From CAJJDF01 sp965657945 (lineage in GTDB: Bacteria > Bacteroidota > Bacteroidia > Flavobacteriales_D > CAJJDF01), in NCBI GenBank assembly GCA_965657945.1, contig CBFHPW010000004.1, positions 1 through 64,000 on the forward strand: DNA of 64,000 nucleotides, in the 5' to 3' direction. Positions 32,549 to 42,056 of the stretch are shown here, in pieces. Each line of letters begins with the position of its first letter. The first letter of the stretch is position 1. The notes under the pieces are model-generated. The model was not told the DNA's origin. It saw only the letters and a list, made by a program, of their open reading frames with translations, and ran no database searches. A program made the position numbers and the translations under genes.

Positions 32549-35289
32549 TCGCAATAGTGACAATACTCGGCCTCTTCTTTGTGTTCAAACGGTATTCTTG
32601 AATCAAAAATTTCAGCCAAAATTTCTGCAACTTCCGCTTGAAATTCTTCCCTGTCTTCCTCAGTTGGTTTGCTTTTGTTTATGGCCAATTCCATCAGTCC
32701 GCTTGAAATAGATTTTGTGGAAATTATGCCGGCTGTGGAGTCATTGAGTGCGTTTTTTTCTGTTCCTACCAAGAAGTCATAGACCAATAACTGAAACACT
32801 TTTTCTTTAAATTTTTTGTTGGAGAACAAGGCAGAAACATTCGTAGATTTAACGTCTTCAGGTTTTACCAATCCCGTTTTGTAGTCAATAATTCGCTTTT
32901 TTCCGTTTACCGAATCTATTCGGTCAATTTTACCTCTCAACTGGGTTTTTATAGTGCCTTGGCTCGTGTCAAACTCAAAATCTCTTATAAACTCTTCTTC
33001 TAATCCAAGGATTATTAAGTCATTGTTTTGTGCCAATTCTTCTTCCTTTGCCAAAAAACTTAGAATAGATTTTTTTGCTCCTTCAAACATCAAAAAGTTT
33101 TTTCCTGTATCGAAATGAGAAGAGTACTCTTTTTTAAAATAAAAAGTAAGTAATTCTTCCACTTGATTTTTCATTTCAAGGACATCTCTACCCACTATAT
33201 TTTTATTTACAAATGGTTGGTACAGATGTTCTAAAACTGCATGAATAATTGTTCCAAATGTGTTGGCTTCAATGTCTTCTTCTACCACTTCTTCATCTCT
33301 CAGCCCAACCACGTAACTGTAGTAAAAATCGAGAGGACAACTCATGTATTTCGATATGGCAGAAGGGGAGAAGCCATATTCTGCCAAAGAATGTAGCTTG
33401 GCAAGAACCGCGTCATTTTTGTTAATTGACTTCCTCGTTTCTGTGGTTTTATTTATCTCCGTTGAAACTACTTTTTCCGTAATTGTGATGTTGTTGAATC
33501 CAGATAGTTCCTCTTTTAGCTGTTCAATGTATCTGCTTTTTTCACTTCCATTCATTCCAGACATTGAGCTGTTGTAAACAAGTGAAATATTAGAAGAACG
33601 CTGCAACAAGCGGTAAAAATGATGGGCATAAATCGCCTCTTTCTCTTTGTAAGTTGGCAAGCCATAAAGCTTTTTTAATTCGTAAGGAAAAAAGCTATTG
33701 CTTGATTTTCCTTTTGGTAAAACGTCTTCGTTTACAGAAACCAAAAGAATATTTTCGAAATCGAGAGCTCGAGTTTCCAACATACCAATTAATTGCAGTC
33801 CAGCTAAAGGTTCACCAATGAACGAGACATTCTCCGATTTGAATAATTGAAAAAACAAGTGTTTCAGTGTTTGTAAATCAGAGATGTAATTCTTGTGGGT
33901 CAATTTATTTTCTACTTTTCTTATTACTTTTTGTGCCGAGAACAAGTATTCCAACTCCAAGGAATTAGTGCCAAAATCTAAAGATTCTACCACTTTAGAA
34001 ATAAGCAGATGCAGGGAATCAAAAGCTGATTGAACGATGTTTTCTTGGTTCCATTGTTGAAACAAAAAATCCAATCCTTTTAGCTCGTCCTTTTCATGGA
34101 TAAATTTTTTAGAAATAAAAGTGATATTCTTCGAAACAATTTCTTGTTTTAGGGCATAAGAATTAACAACCTTTTTCATTAGGTAATGTTCTACCAAACC
34201 CAAAAAACTGCGATAATGCAAACTTCCTTTGTTATGTTTAATATAACTTTCTTGGATAGAAAAAACAGAGGTTAACAAGCTAAAAACAGGTGAGTTAAAA
34301 AGCGAATATCCCAACGAAATATTATAAGCATCAATTGAGCTAGGAATTGAGTTTATCACCGGAATCAACAAAGATTCATCAGCTAACACAACGGCAGTTT
34401 TCTTAATTTCATCACTCGAAAGCTTGGCTAAATGGTCGCCAACTGTCTTAGCCATCATCACATCAGATTGGGTAGAGAGAAGTTCTATTTTTTTGGTTCC
34501 TTGCTCGTAGTAAGAGTCAATCCAGTTGATCGATTTTTTTCCCTTTCTCGAAATTTGTTTTCCCAAAAACATCCCAGCTTCGTGGTCCAAATTATCTATG
34601 TAAAACGTATCTCCGTCCATAAATAATTGTCCTTTTCCGCTGTTCACAAAGGTATCTACGATTAGCTCTTCGGAGGTAGATAAAGCGTTGAACCCTGCAA
34701 AATAAACAGAGTTTGGTTCGTGATCATCCAACACTTCGTAAATCGAAGTGGCTACCCATTTGTATAATTTCCCTGAATACCCTTTTTCCAGTCCTGTTAA
34801 TCGATCATTCAATTTGGAATACAAAAGTGGAAGAGTAGCCCAAAACTTAACGAAATCTTGTTGCATGTCGCTCAGTTTTTCTTCATTAAAACTCCAATTG
34901 TCTATTTCCTTTATATTTCGTAAATCATTAAAAATAGTGGTAGAATCCACCATATAATGATCCATTTCATTGAAATCAGCTAATAAAGTTGGTGCCCATT
35001 TCGAAAAATAATAAAATGAATCCGGTTCATTTTTCTCTACTTCTAAATACACTTCGTAAAATAAAAAGAGCAATTCGATATTGTCGATGGGTTTTAGCTT
35101 GCAATTTGTTTTAATGAAATCATCGATGGTAATAATTGTGGGTGCCCAAGTTGTCTTTTCGGCCAATTCGGTAAGGTACTTTCGGCAGTAAACTCCGCTT
35201 CGCTGTGTCGGAACCACTAAGGTTACTTCTCCCAGGTTTTTGTGCTCAGATTTCACTGTTTCAATCAGTTGGAGTAAAAATGGTTTCAT
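32545..35289 (-). CDS. AddB/RecB-like PD-(D/E)XK nuclease
   Basis: Large protein of 914 residues. The N-terminal two thirds resemble an inactivated UvrD-type helicase as in AddB (VPTQRSGVYCRKYL near 26-39 instead of a true Walker A). The C-terminal nuclease has AISKYMSCPLDFYYSYV, then GKIDRID and RIIDYKTG (about 801-806), the PD-(D/E)XK catalytic motif. AddB proteins carry a Fe-S staple of one upstream Cys plus a C-terminal CxxCxxxxxC; here the protein stops right after CHYCD, so the last Cys is missing. The AddA-type helicase partner is not adjacent. Confidence 0.9.
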   Translation of the reverse strand: MKPFLLQLIETVKSEHKNLGEVTLVVPTQRSGVYCRKYLTELAEKTTWAPTIITIDDFIKTNCKLKPIDNIELLFLFYEVYLEVEKNEPDSFYYFSKWAPTLLADFNEMDHYMVDSTTIFNDLRNIKEIDNWSFNEEKLSDMQQDFVKFWATLPLLYSKLNDRLTGLEKGYSGKLYKWVATSIYEVLDDHEPNSVYFAGFNALSTSEELIVDTFVNSGKGQLFMDGDTFYIDNLDHEAGMFLGKQISRKGKKSINWIDSYYEQGTKKIELLSTQSDVMMAKTVGDHLAKLSSDEIKKTAVVLADESLLIPVINSIPSSIDAYNISLGYSLFNSPVFSLLTSVFSIQESYIKHNKGSLHYRSFLGLVEHYLMKKVVNSYALKQEIVSKNITFISKKFIHEKDELKGLDFLFQQWNQENIVQSAFDSLHLLISKVVESLDFGTNSLELEYLFSAQKVIRKVENKLTHKNYISDLQTLKHLFFQLFKSENVSFIGEPLAGLQLIGMLETRALDFENILLVSVNEDVLPKGKSSNSFFPYELKKLYGLPTYKEKEAIYAHHFYRLLQRSSNISLVYNSSMSGMNGSEKSRYIEQLKEELSGFNNITITEKVVSTEINKTTETRKSINKNDAVLAKLHSLAEYGFSPSAISKYMSCPLDFYYSYVVGLRDEEVVEEDIEANTFGTIIHAVLEHLYQPFVNKNIVGRDVLEMKNQVEELLTFYFKKEYSSHFDTGKNFLMFEGAKKSILSFLAKEEELAQNNDLIILGLEEEFIRDFEFDTSQGTIKTQLRGKIDRIDSVNGKKRIIDYKTGLVKPEDVKSTNVSALFSNKKFKEKVFQLLVYDFLVGTEKNALNDSTAGIISTKSISSGLMELAINKSKPTEEDREEFQAEVAEILAEIFDSRIPFEHKEEAEYCHYCD

Positions 35290-35383
35290 ACGGAATAAGA
35301 GATTTTTCTGTCTAGAAACAAACTTAAGAATTTAATTCTCAATTAATAGAAGGGTTAAAATAAATCACAGGATTTTTTTTTGA

Positions 35384-35414
35384 TTTGTAAGTAATTTAAA
35401 ATTAATGTAATTTG
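35384..35414 (+). promoter_or_regulatory. Weak promoter candidate for the acyl-CoA ligase gene
   Basis: TTTG at 35384-35387, a 19-nt spacer, then GTAATTTG at 35407-35414, which departs from TAnnTTTG. The spacing is right but the -7 is imperfect. Confidence 0.3.
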
Positions 35415-35436
35415 CGATAAAGAAATTAGGAAACCT

Positions 35437-37197
35437 ATGACAACTTTAACAAGAACATTTGACTTTGCTTACCATCAATTGGAAACTAATCCGCAAGAGG
35501 ATTGCCTCGTAGATAAAAGAGAGGGAAAATGGATAAAGACCTCAACTTCAGAGTATTTATCAAAAGCTATGGAAATGAGTAAAGGACTTATTCAACTGGG
35601 AATAAAGCCGGGAGATAAAGTAGCGCTCATTTCGAACAACCGATCAGAATGGAATATTTGTGATGTGGCTTTACTCCAAATCGGAGCCGTTTCGGTTCCT
35701 ATTTACCCAACAATTACCGAAAAAGAATATACTTATATTTTTAACAATGCGGAAATAAAACTGTGTATTGTCTCAGATGAGGAACTTTACGAAAAAGTTA
35801 CTTCTATTGCACCTGATGTTCCTTCGCTCGAAGGTATTTATACTTTTAATGAAGTGAAAGGAGCAAAAAATTGGAAAGAAATTATGACGCTTGGACACCA
35901 AATTTCCGAGAAACAAGTAGAAGATTTGAGAGATTCTGTGAAAACTGAAGATCTGGCGACTTTGATTTACACATCTGGAACAACAGGTTTGCCCAAAGGA
36001 GTGATGCTTTCGCATAGCAACATAGTGAGTAATGTGCTAGATAGTATGGAAAGAGTGCCCGTAGATAAACAGGCAAAAGCACTGAGTTTTTTGCCAGTCT
36101 GTCATGTTTTTGAGAGAATGATTCTTTATTTGTACCAGTATATTGGAGTTTCGATTTATTTTGCGGAGTCTCTTGAAACGGTAGGTGATGACATTAAAGA
36201 TGTGAAACCAAACCTATTTACAGCTGTCCCGAGACTTATCGAAAAAGTGTATGCCAAAATAATAGCAAAAGGAGAAGATTTATCGGGAATAAAAAGAGCT
36301 CTCTTTTTCTGGGCGGTAAAATTGGGACACAATTGGGACATCAACAAAGGAGGTTGGTACAATTTCAAATTGAAAATTGCCAGAAAACTCATATTCAGCA
36401 AATGGCAAGAAGCCCTTGGAGGAAACATTGATGTAATTGTTTCAGGAAGTGCAGCACTAGAATCAAGCTTAATGAGAGTTTTCTACGCTTCGGGAATGCC
36501 AATTTACGAAGGGTATGGTTTGACAGAAACTTCTCCCGTTGTGAGTGTAATCTCAAAATTTGAAGACGGAATACGGATCGGAACAGTGGGTAAAGTGTTA
36601 AAAACGGTAAAAGTGAAAATTGCTAAAACTGGTGAAATTTTGGTAAAAGGGCCTAATGTAATGCAGGGGTATTACAAAGCTCCCGAAAAAACCGCAGAAG
36701 TAATGGATGAAGAAGGATGGTTTCATACAGGAGACAAAGGAGAATTTGTAGAAGGAAAATATTTGAAGATTACAGGAAGAATAAAGCAAATTTTTAAAAC
36801 ATCAGGAGGGAAGTATGTTTCGCCTGAACTAATGGAAAATAAATTCAAGTTATCCCCATTTATCGAAACAGTTATGGTGGTTGGAGAGAATAAGAAACAC
36901 ACTTCCGCACTAATAATTCCAGCTTGGGAATCTCTAGAGGATTGGGCAGATTACAAAAAAATTGCCTATTCGAATCACGATGATTTAGTAAAAAATGACT
37001 TGGTTATTGATAAGTTTGAAAGAGAAGTAGCCAAGTACAATGAGGATTTTGCCAAATGGGAAAAGGTAAAAGTGATTCGAGTAATAGCTGACGAATGGAG
37101 CATCGATTCTGGAGAATTAACACCAACTTTGAAATTAAAAAGAAACGTGGTATTGGAAAAATATTCTGATCTGATTGATGGGATTTATGCAGAATAA
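35437..37197 (+). CDS. Long-chain acyl-CoA synthetase (AMP-forming)
   Basis: Activates fatty acids to acyl-CoA through an acyl-adenylate. It has 586 residues. Motifs: P-loop YTSGTTGLPKG (about 178-188), GYGLTETSP (about 355-363), the hinge region TGDKGEF...YLKITGRIKQIFKTSGGKYVSP (about 427-465). No signal or membrane helix. The lipoprotein gene downstream starts inside its last codons, so the two are probably translationally coupled. Close to FadD15/AMP-binding family; chain length preference unknown. Confidence 0.95.
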   Translation: MTTLTRTFDFAYHQLETNPQEDCLVDKREGKWIKTSTSEYLSKAMEMSKGLIQLGIKPGDKVALISNNRSEWNICDVALLQIGAVSVPIYPTITEKEYTYIFNNAEIKLCIVSDEELYEKVTSIAPDVPSLEGIYTFNEVKGAKNWKEIMTLGHQISEKQVEDLRDSVKTEDLATLIYTSGTTGLPKGVMLSHSNIVSNVLDSMERVPVDKQAKALSFLPVCHVFERMILYLYQYIGVSIYFAESLETVGDDIKDVKPNLFTAVPRLIEKVYAKIIAKGEDLSGIKRALFFWAVKLGHNWDINKGGWYNFKLKIARKLIFSKWQEALGGNIDVIVSGSAALESSLMRVFYASGMPIYEGYGLTETSPVVSVISKFEDGIRIGTVGKVLKTVKVKIAKTGEILVKGPNVMQGYYKAPEKTAEVMDEEGWFHTGDKGEFVEGKYLKITGRIKQIFKTSGGKYVSPELMENKFKLSPFIETVMVVGENKKHTSALIIPAWESLEDWADYKKIAYSNHDDLVKNDLVIDKFEREVAKYNEDFAKWEKVKVIRVIADEWSIDSGELTPTLKLKRNVVLEKYSDLIDGIYAE

Positions 37198-37681
37198 ATC
37201 GTGGCTATCTGTTGTTGCTTTGACCATTTGTTTTGCCTGTAGTGTTGATAACACCTTGCCCGAAATGGAATTTGATTCCTTGCCTCAGATAAACGTAACC
37301 AAAAGCAAATCCATCGAGGTAAATATTTCAGAGTGTTTCTTCATGAAAGAGAACCCAAGGAAAAACACATTACTTTCTGCTAAAGTTGAAGAAAATGGCG
37401 TTAAACTACTTATTTTAAGTGAATTGAGCTGTGACTTTGCAAATGGTGTTTACCTCAAAGAAATAGAGAATTCCGCTGATGTACTTAGCTTTAATCTTTT
37501 TCAGAAAGGTACTAGATTATCAAATGAGTGCACATGTTATTTTTATTATCAACTCACTTTAAGAAACGCCAACCAAGTTCCCAAGAGTCTGTTTATTGGC
37601 AATGAACCGATTCTGGAATCAAACAGCATTACATTTAATGAAAGTGAGTGGAAAGAAATTGAAAATAAATTAACTAATTAA
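37187..37681 (+). CDS. Small lipoprotein, unknown
   Basis: Protein of 164 residues with a lipoprotein signal (MQNKSWLSVVALTICFACS, lipobox FAC, Cys17). The mature part has four further Cys (ISECFFM, LSCDF, NECTCYF), possibly disulfide-bonded, and reads as beta-sheet rich. No family recognised. ATG 37187 gives the best signal peptide and overlaps the ligase gene by 11 bp; ATG 37178 is an alternative. Confidence 0.7.
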   Translation: MQNKSWLSVVALTICFACSVDNTLPEMEFDSLPQINVTKSKSIEVNISECFFMKENPRKNTLLSAKVEENGVKLLILSELSCDFANGVYLKEIENSADVLSFNLFQKGTRLSNECTCYFYYQLTLRNANQVPKSLFIGNEPILESNSITFNESEWKEIENKLTN

Positions 37682-37689
37682 ACAAAGGA

Positions 37690-37950
37690 ATGAAAATATC
37701 AGTAGAATTAACTTGCACACCGTTGCAAGACAATTACGAAGAAACAATAAAAAACTTTATTTTGAAATTACGAGCTTCGGGTTTTACTGTATTAGAAAAC
37801 CCGTTGAGCACACAAGTCTATGGTGAATATGACGAGGTTATGAATATGCTCAATAGAGAAATAAAAAATTCATTAGAATTGGTGAGTGCAGGTATTTTTA
37901 CTCTTAAAATAGTGAAGACTGACCGAAGCTCCTATGTACCGAGTTTTTAA
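37690..37950 (+). CDS. Thiamine-binding (YkoF/MTH1187) family protein
   Basis: Protein of 86 residues with the ferredoxin-like fold pattern MKISVELTCTPLQDNYEETIKNFI (1-24), then LRASGFTVLENPLSTQVYGEYDEVM (about 28-52), which is the signature block of the MTH1187/YkoF family. YkoF binds the pyrimidine of thiamine. It lies 8 bp after the lipoprotein gene, probably the end of the ligase-lipoprotein transcript. Ligand in this organism inferred from family only. Confidence 0.82.
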   Translation: MKISVELTCTPLQDNYEETIKNFILKLRASGFTVLENPLSTQVYGEYDEVMNMLNREIKNSLELVSAGIFTLKIVKTDRSSYVPSF

Positions 37951-38080
37951 TCTCAATTAATAAAAAATCACCTTATTGCTTTTTTTATTTTGCTTTATTT
38001 GACAATGAATTGATTACCTATTTTTTAAATATAAAGTTTAAGTATAATGTTTAGTTTTAGTTACAAAATAGTCCTTGTTG

Positions 38081-38716
38081 TCAAATGAACCAAGTCACAA
38101 CAAAATCTTCCTGAACAGAAAATCCTAAAGTGAAAGAAGTTCTTTTGTTTTTTTCAATGAAGTGTCCGTTAAGCAAATGATTTTCCAAATCTATTTCGTT
38201 GATTATGAGTTGTGTTCTAAACTCAATCACTTCTTCTTGTTCACAAATAGAAGAAAACGCTTTGAATGCTGTTTCTTTTGCCGACCAAATTAGGTTGCAA
38301 AATATCAGAGAATCTAATTCACAAAAATCCATTATACCAACTTCACTCGGATGCAAAAATTTGGATTTTACTTTCACAGCTTTCTCAGCTATTTCTTGCA
38401 AATCAACTCCGCACAATTCATCTTTCGGTTTAAGCTGAATCATCACTTTGTTGTCAGAGTGAGTAATAGAAATTTCTTTTTCTTCTCCGGATAACTGAGG
38501 GTTTTTATTAACATAATGAATATGAGCTCCGGGAATTATGGATTGCAATAATGCTCTAGAAGCAAGTATTTCTTTCTTCCTGTTCTCTTTCCTAAAAGAC
38601 ATCACAATATTTATTTCTTCTTCCGTTAGTTTCGGGATATTGAGTAATTCTTCTAGCGTTTCTGAAATGTCCCACAAATAAACCGAGGGATGAAAAGTAA
38701 GATTGGATAATGGCAT
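38081..38716 (-). CDS. 4'-phosphopantetheinyl transferase
   Basis: Attaches the phosphopantetheine arm of CoA to carrier proteins. It has 211 residues, Sfp-like. Motifs: CGVDLQEIAEKA (about 96-107) with the metal-binding Asp, FLHPSE (about 115-120) and WSAKETAFKAF (about 143-153), the canonical (W/F)xxKExxxK block. No polyketide or peptide synthase is near, so its target may be fatty-acid ACP or a distant cluster. Divergent from ahcY; only 62 bp separate the start codons. Confidence 0.9.
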   Translation of the reverse strand: MPLSNLTFHPSVYLWDISETLEELLNIPKLTEEEINIVMSFRKENRKKEILASRALLQSIIPGAHIHYVNKNPQLSGEEKEISITHSDNKVMIQLKPKDELCGVDLQEIAEKAVKVKSKFLHPSEVGIMDFCELDSLIFCNLIWSAKETAFKAFSSICEQEEVIEFRTQLIINEIDLENHLLNGHFIEKNKRTSFTLGFSVQEDFVVTWFI

Positions 38717-38726
38717 AAGGATAATG

Positions 38727-38757
38727 TTGATAGTTTGTAAAGAGATTAGTATCTTTG
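38727..38757 (+). promoter_or_regulatory. Promoter of ahcY
   Basis: TTG (38727-38729), 20-nt spacer, TATCTTTG (38750-38757), full agreement with the Bacteroidota consensus. Predicted leader about 18 nt. Confidence 0.7.
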
Positions 38758-38778
38758 TACAAAATTTTTAAATTAATT

Positions 38779-40092
38779 ATGAGCGAAGTAACAAACAAAA
38801 AGTTGCCTTACAAAGTTAAAGATATTTCTTTGGCCGAATGGGGGAGAAAAGAAATAAGATTGGCAGAAGCAGAAATGCCGGGATTAATGTCGATCAGAGA
38901 AGAATTTGGACCATCACAACCTTTGAAAGGAGCTAGAATTGCTGGTTGTCTTCACATGACAATTCAAACTGCAGTGTTGATTGAAACCCTTACTGCATTG
39001 GGTGCGGAAGTAACTTGGTCATCTTGTAATATCTTCTCAACCCAAGATCAGGCTGCAGCTGCAATTGCAGAAACTGGTGTTCCAGTATATGCTTGGAAAG
39101 GGATGAACGAGGAAGAATTTGATTGGTGTATCGATCAAACCATCAAAGGATTTGAAGGAGGAAAACCTCTTAATATGATTTTGGATGATGGGGGAGATTT
39201 GACAAACATGGTGTTTGACAAATACCCAGAGTTAACTTCAGGGATAAACGGATTGTCTGAAGAAACCACTACCGGTGTACACAGATTATACGAAAGAATG
39301 AAAAACGGAACGTTGGTTATGCCAGCAATTAACGTGAATGATTCAGTTACAAAATCTAAATTTGACAACAAATATGGATGTAAAGAATCGTTGGTGGATG
39401 CTATAAGAAGAGCTACCGACACAATGATGGCTGGAAAAGTTGCTGTTGTTGCAGGATACGGAGATGTTGGAAAAGGATCTGCGGCTTCATTGAGAGGTGC
39501 AGGTGCAAGAGTTATTGTGACTGAAATTGATCCAATTTGTGCCTTACAAGCTGCTATGGACGGTTTTGCTGTAAAAAGATTGGAAAGCGTTATTTCGGAA
39601 GCGGATATCGTTGTGACAACTACTGGAAACAAAGACATCATTAGAGGAGAGCATTTTGAAGCAATGAAAGACAAAACAATCGTGTGTAACATCGGCCATT
39701 TTGATAACGAAATAGATGTGGCTTGGTTGAACAATAACCACAAGAAAATTGAGGTAAAGCCACAAGTTGATATTTATGACGTGAACGGAAAAGACATCAT
39801 TCTTTTGGCAGAAGGAAGATTGGTAAACTTAGGTTGTGCAACTGGACACCCTTCATTTGTCATGAGTAATTCATTTGCTAACCAAACTTTAGCTCAAATT
39901 GAACTTTGGACGAACATCGAAAAGTACGACAAAAATGAAGTATACATGCTTCCTAAGCACTTAGATGAAAAGGTAGCAAAATTACACCTTGCAAAAATAG
40001 GCGTAGAGCTTACTGAGTTGACGAAAGATCAGGCTGACTATATCGGTGTAACTGTTGAAGGACCATACAAGCCAGAACATTACAGATATTAA
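38779..40092 (+). CDS. ahcY: Adenosylhomocysteinase
   Basis: Cytosolic NAD-dependent enzyme cleaving S-adenosylhomocysteine to adenosine and homocysteine, which relieves product inhibition of methyltransferases. It has 437 residues. N-terminal block GARIAGCLHMTIQTAVL, NAD-binding GYGDVGKGSAASLRGAGA (about 225-242), and the C-terminal GP-YKPEHYRY tail. The ATG at 38779 is chosen; the in-frame TTG at 38755 falls inside the -7 element. Own promoter (38727-38757) and strong terminator (40117-40147), so a single-gene unit. Confidence 0.97.
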   Translation: MSEVTNKKLPYKVKDISLAEWGRKEIRLAEAEMPGLMSIREEFGPSQPLKGARIAGCLHMTIQTAVLIETLTALGAEVTWSSCNIFSTQDQAAAAIAETGVPVYAWKGMNEEEFDWCIDQTIKGFEGGKPLNMILDDGGDLTNMVFDKYPELTSGINGLSEETTTGVHRLYERMKNGTLVMPAINVNDSVTKSKFDNKYGCKESLVDAIRRATDTMMAGKVAVVAGYGDVGKGSAASLRGAGARVIVTEIDPICALQAAMDGFAVKRLESVISEADIVVTTTGNKDIIRGEHFEAMKDKTIVCNIGHFDNEIDVAWLNNNHKKIEVKPQVDIYDVNGKDIILLAEGRLVNLGCATGHPSFVMSNSFANQTLAQIELWTNIEKYDKNEVYMLPKHLDEKVAKLHLAKIGVELTELTKDQADYIGVTVEGPYKPEHYRY

Positions 40093-40116
40093 TAAAACAA
40101 GAAGAAAAAAAGTAAC

Positions 40117-40147
40117 ACCTCGAAACATCAGTTTCGAGGTTTTTTTT
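40117..40147 (+). terminator. Rho-independent terminator of ahcY
   Basis: ACCTCGAAAC (40117-40126) / GTTTCGAGGT (40131-40140), perfect 10-bp stem with ATCA loop, followed by a run of T to 40147. Confidence 0.94.
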
Positions 40148-40254
40148 GCTTCAGTTTGAATGAATTATACCTTGTAGCATAATGGGTTAACTTAATTTTA
40201 TTAAAGTGTGAATTATTTCTTATCTTAAACAACGTTAATTGAAAAAGATCTGAA

Positions 40255-41169
40255 ATGAAAAAGTTTAAGAATTACGAAATAAAAGATTTGATAAAGATTA
40301 TTTCGGAAAAAGACATCAATGACTTCAGTAAATTCTGTCACGAAGATGTAGACGAATCGGATTTACTTAATACACTTATTACAGAAATAGATACCGATAA
40401 GTTTGCCGAAAAAACCGTTCTTGGAATAGATATTTATCATTACAGCCAGTATAAACCTCTGGAGCAATCCCTTATACCAGTTTTGTTTAAATTGATTCAC
40501 AACAAAACTTGTGATTTGTGTCTGTCAAATTCTTCCTATATTTTTCAACATTATCAATCATCAGATACGTTTAAAGAAATGTTTATAAATTCTGGAGACG
40601 GTGGGTTTCAACTATTTGATACCCCGATTCATGCGACTGCATTTGTGATTAACTTTCAAATGATTGTGCGGTATTATAATTCTTTTCGGTTTTTCCCAAA
40701 GCTGAGAAAAATTGTGGGACCATTGAGTTTGAGGTATGCAATGACTCACGATAAAATTTACAAATTGGACAAGAACTATTTTGGTCCTGCAATCATTAAC
40801 AATGCAAGAGTCTTAATAAAAGATTCACTGAATAGATTTTTGTTAGACGAGAATACGAACAGATGGTTTTTGTATCAAATAAATGGAATTGAGAATTTAC
40901 AATATGTGTCCATTAGCCAATTACAAGAATTAGCTACTTTTGCCGATTACAAAAGAATTGATGGCGAAAACCATATTTATGTCGACTCCAAAGGATTTGA
41001 TTTCGAGAAAATGATCAGTTGTGATATTCAGAAAATAGGGGATATAATGGCAAAGAAAACACATCTTACTATTTACAATTTGCACTTACAATATAAAGGA
41101 TTTCTGGGAGATGGTAAATATAAAACTGTTATATCGGTAGGAAATTTGAATACAACAGGAATAAGCTAA
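40255..41169 (+). CDS. Diverged class III nucleotidyl cyclase-like protein
   Basis: Protein of 304 residues, no signal or membrane segment. Residues about 50-205 follow the layout of a class III adenylate/guanylate cyclase domain: VLGIDIYHYS with D59 in the first metal position, INSGDGGFQLF with D115 in the second, LRYAMTHDKIY (about 159-169), then YFGPAIINNARV (175-186), where R185 keeps the transition-state Arg but the usual catalytic Asn is replaced by Ile. The first 45 and last 100 residues match nothing I recognise. It may be a sensor, a pseudo-enzyme or an unusual cyclase. It stands alone between ahcY and ppx. Confidence 0.55.
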   Translation: MKKFKNYEIKDLIKIISEKDINDFSKFCHEDVDESDLLNTLITEIDTDKFAEKTVLGIDIYHYSQYKPLEQSLIPVLFKLIHNKTCDLCLSNSSYIFQHYQSSDTFKEMFINSGDGGFQLFDTPIHATAFVINFQMIVRYYNSFRFFPKLRKIVGPLSLRYAMTHDKIYKLDKNYFGPAIINNARVLIKDSLNRFLLDENTNRWFLYQINGIENLQYVSISQLQELATFADYKRIDGENHIYVDSKGFDFEKMISCDIQKIGDIMAKKTHLTIYNLHLQYKGFLGDGKYKTVISVGNLNTTGIS

Positions 41170-42056
41170 TTGTTGTCTCTCTTGTATAAATAATACACAA
41201 TACCATCACTCAACCCAATTTTGGGAACGATGATTTCATTAATTCCGCATCGTTCTAAGATTGTCAAGTATATTTTTCCAGCAGGTACAATTACATCGGC
41301 TCGGTCATATCTCAGCCTATATTTTTCAGCTCTTTCTTCTTTGGTTAAAGAGCTCAAATCAGAATATAATTCATTCAAAACATTGAGTTTTACTGGCTCT
41401 AAATGATTATTTCTCGATAATTTAAAGTATCGATTTATATTCCCACCCGTCCCTATTGCTTTGAAATCTTTGTCACTGTTTACTACATTACTTAACCATT
41501 CATCTAGCTCTTTCCAGTTTTCTTCCTCCACTTTATCTTGAAGTAGTCTTACTGTCCCAATTTTAAAAGATTTTGACTCTACTCGTTTTCCTTTATTAAA
41601 AATGGTTATTTCTGTACTTCCACCACCAACATCAATGAATAGGTAAGAATCACTTTTGTTAATGTTTTGGGTGTAAATAGTCGAGAAAATTAAATCTGCC
41701 TCCATTTTTCCATCAATCAAACTGATATCAATGTCCGTTTCTTTTTTGATCAGATTAGCAATTTCATTTCCGTTTTTTGCCTCACGCATGGCACTCGTTG
41801 CCACGGCTCTAAAATCTTTTACTTGATAAATATCCATCAGTAATTTATAGGCTTTGATCGCTTTAATGAATTTTTCTTTTTTCTCCTCAGAAATTATTCC
41901 TTCATTAAATACGTCTTCTCCCAATCGTATTGGCACTCGAACCAATGAGAGTTTTTGTACAGAGGTTACACCATTTATCTCAACCACTTTAGCTATCAGT
42001 AACCTCATGCCGTTCGAACCAATATCAATGGCCGCATATCTATCAGGAAAATTCAT
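41166..42056 (-). CDS. Exopolyphosphatase / pppGpp phosphatase (Ppx/GppA)
   Basis: Actin-fold phosphatase of 296 residues acting on polyphosphate or (p)ppGpp. Motifs: AAIDIGSNGMRLLI (about 8-21) phosphate-1, ATSAMREAKNG (about 93-103), FIDVGGGSTEI (about 132-142) and the late GTGGNINRYFKL and VPAGKIYLTIL segments. It lacks the C-terminal HD domain of long Ppx proteins. ATG 42056 is chosen over a 17-residue upstream extension without similarity. Ends overlap the convergent cyclase-like gene by 4 bp. Ppx versus GppA not distinguishable. Confidence 0.92.
   Translation of the reverse strand: MNFPDRYAAIDIGSNGMRLLIAKVVEINGVTSVQKLSLVRVPIRLGEDVFNEGIISEEKKEKFIKAIKAYKLLMDIYQVKDFRAVATSAMREAKNGNEIANLIKKETDIDISLIDGKMEADLIFSTIYTQNINKSDSYLFIDVGGGSTEITIFNKGKRVESKSFKIGTVRLLQDKVEEENWKELDEWLSNVVNSDKDFKAIGTGGNINRYFKLSRNNHLEPVKLNVLNELYSDLSSLTKEERAEKYRLRYDRADVIVPAGKIYLTILERCGINEIIVPKIGLSDGIVYYLYKRDNN

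Noticed and set aside
39135..39743. 202-codon open frame opposite ahcY
   Set aside because: It is antisense to a full-length, well-conserved gene, and its translation shows composition of a reverse frame, with no family resemblance or start signals.
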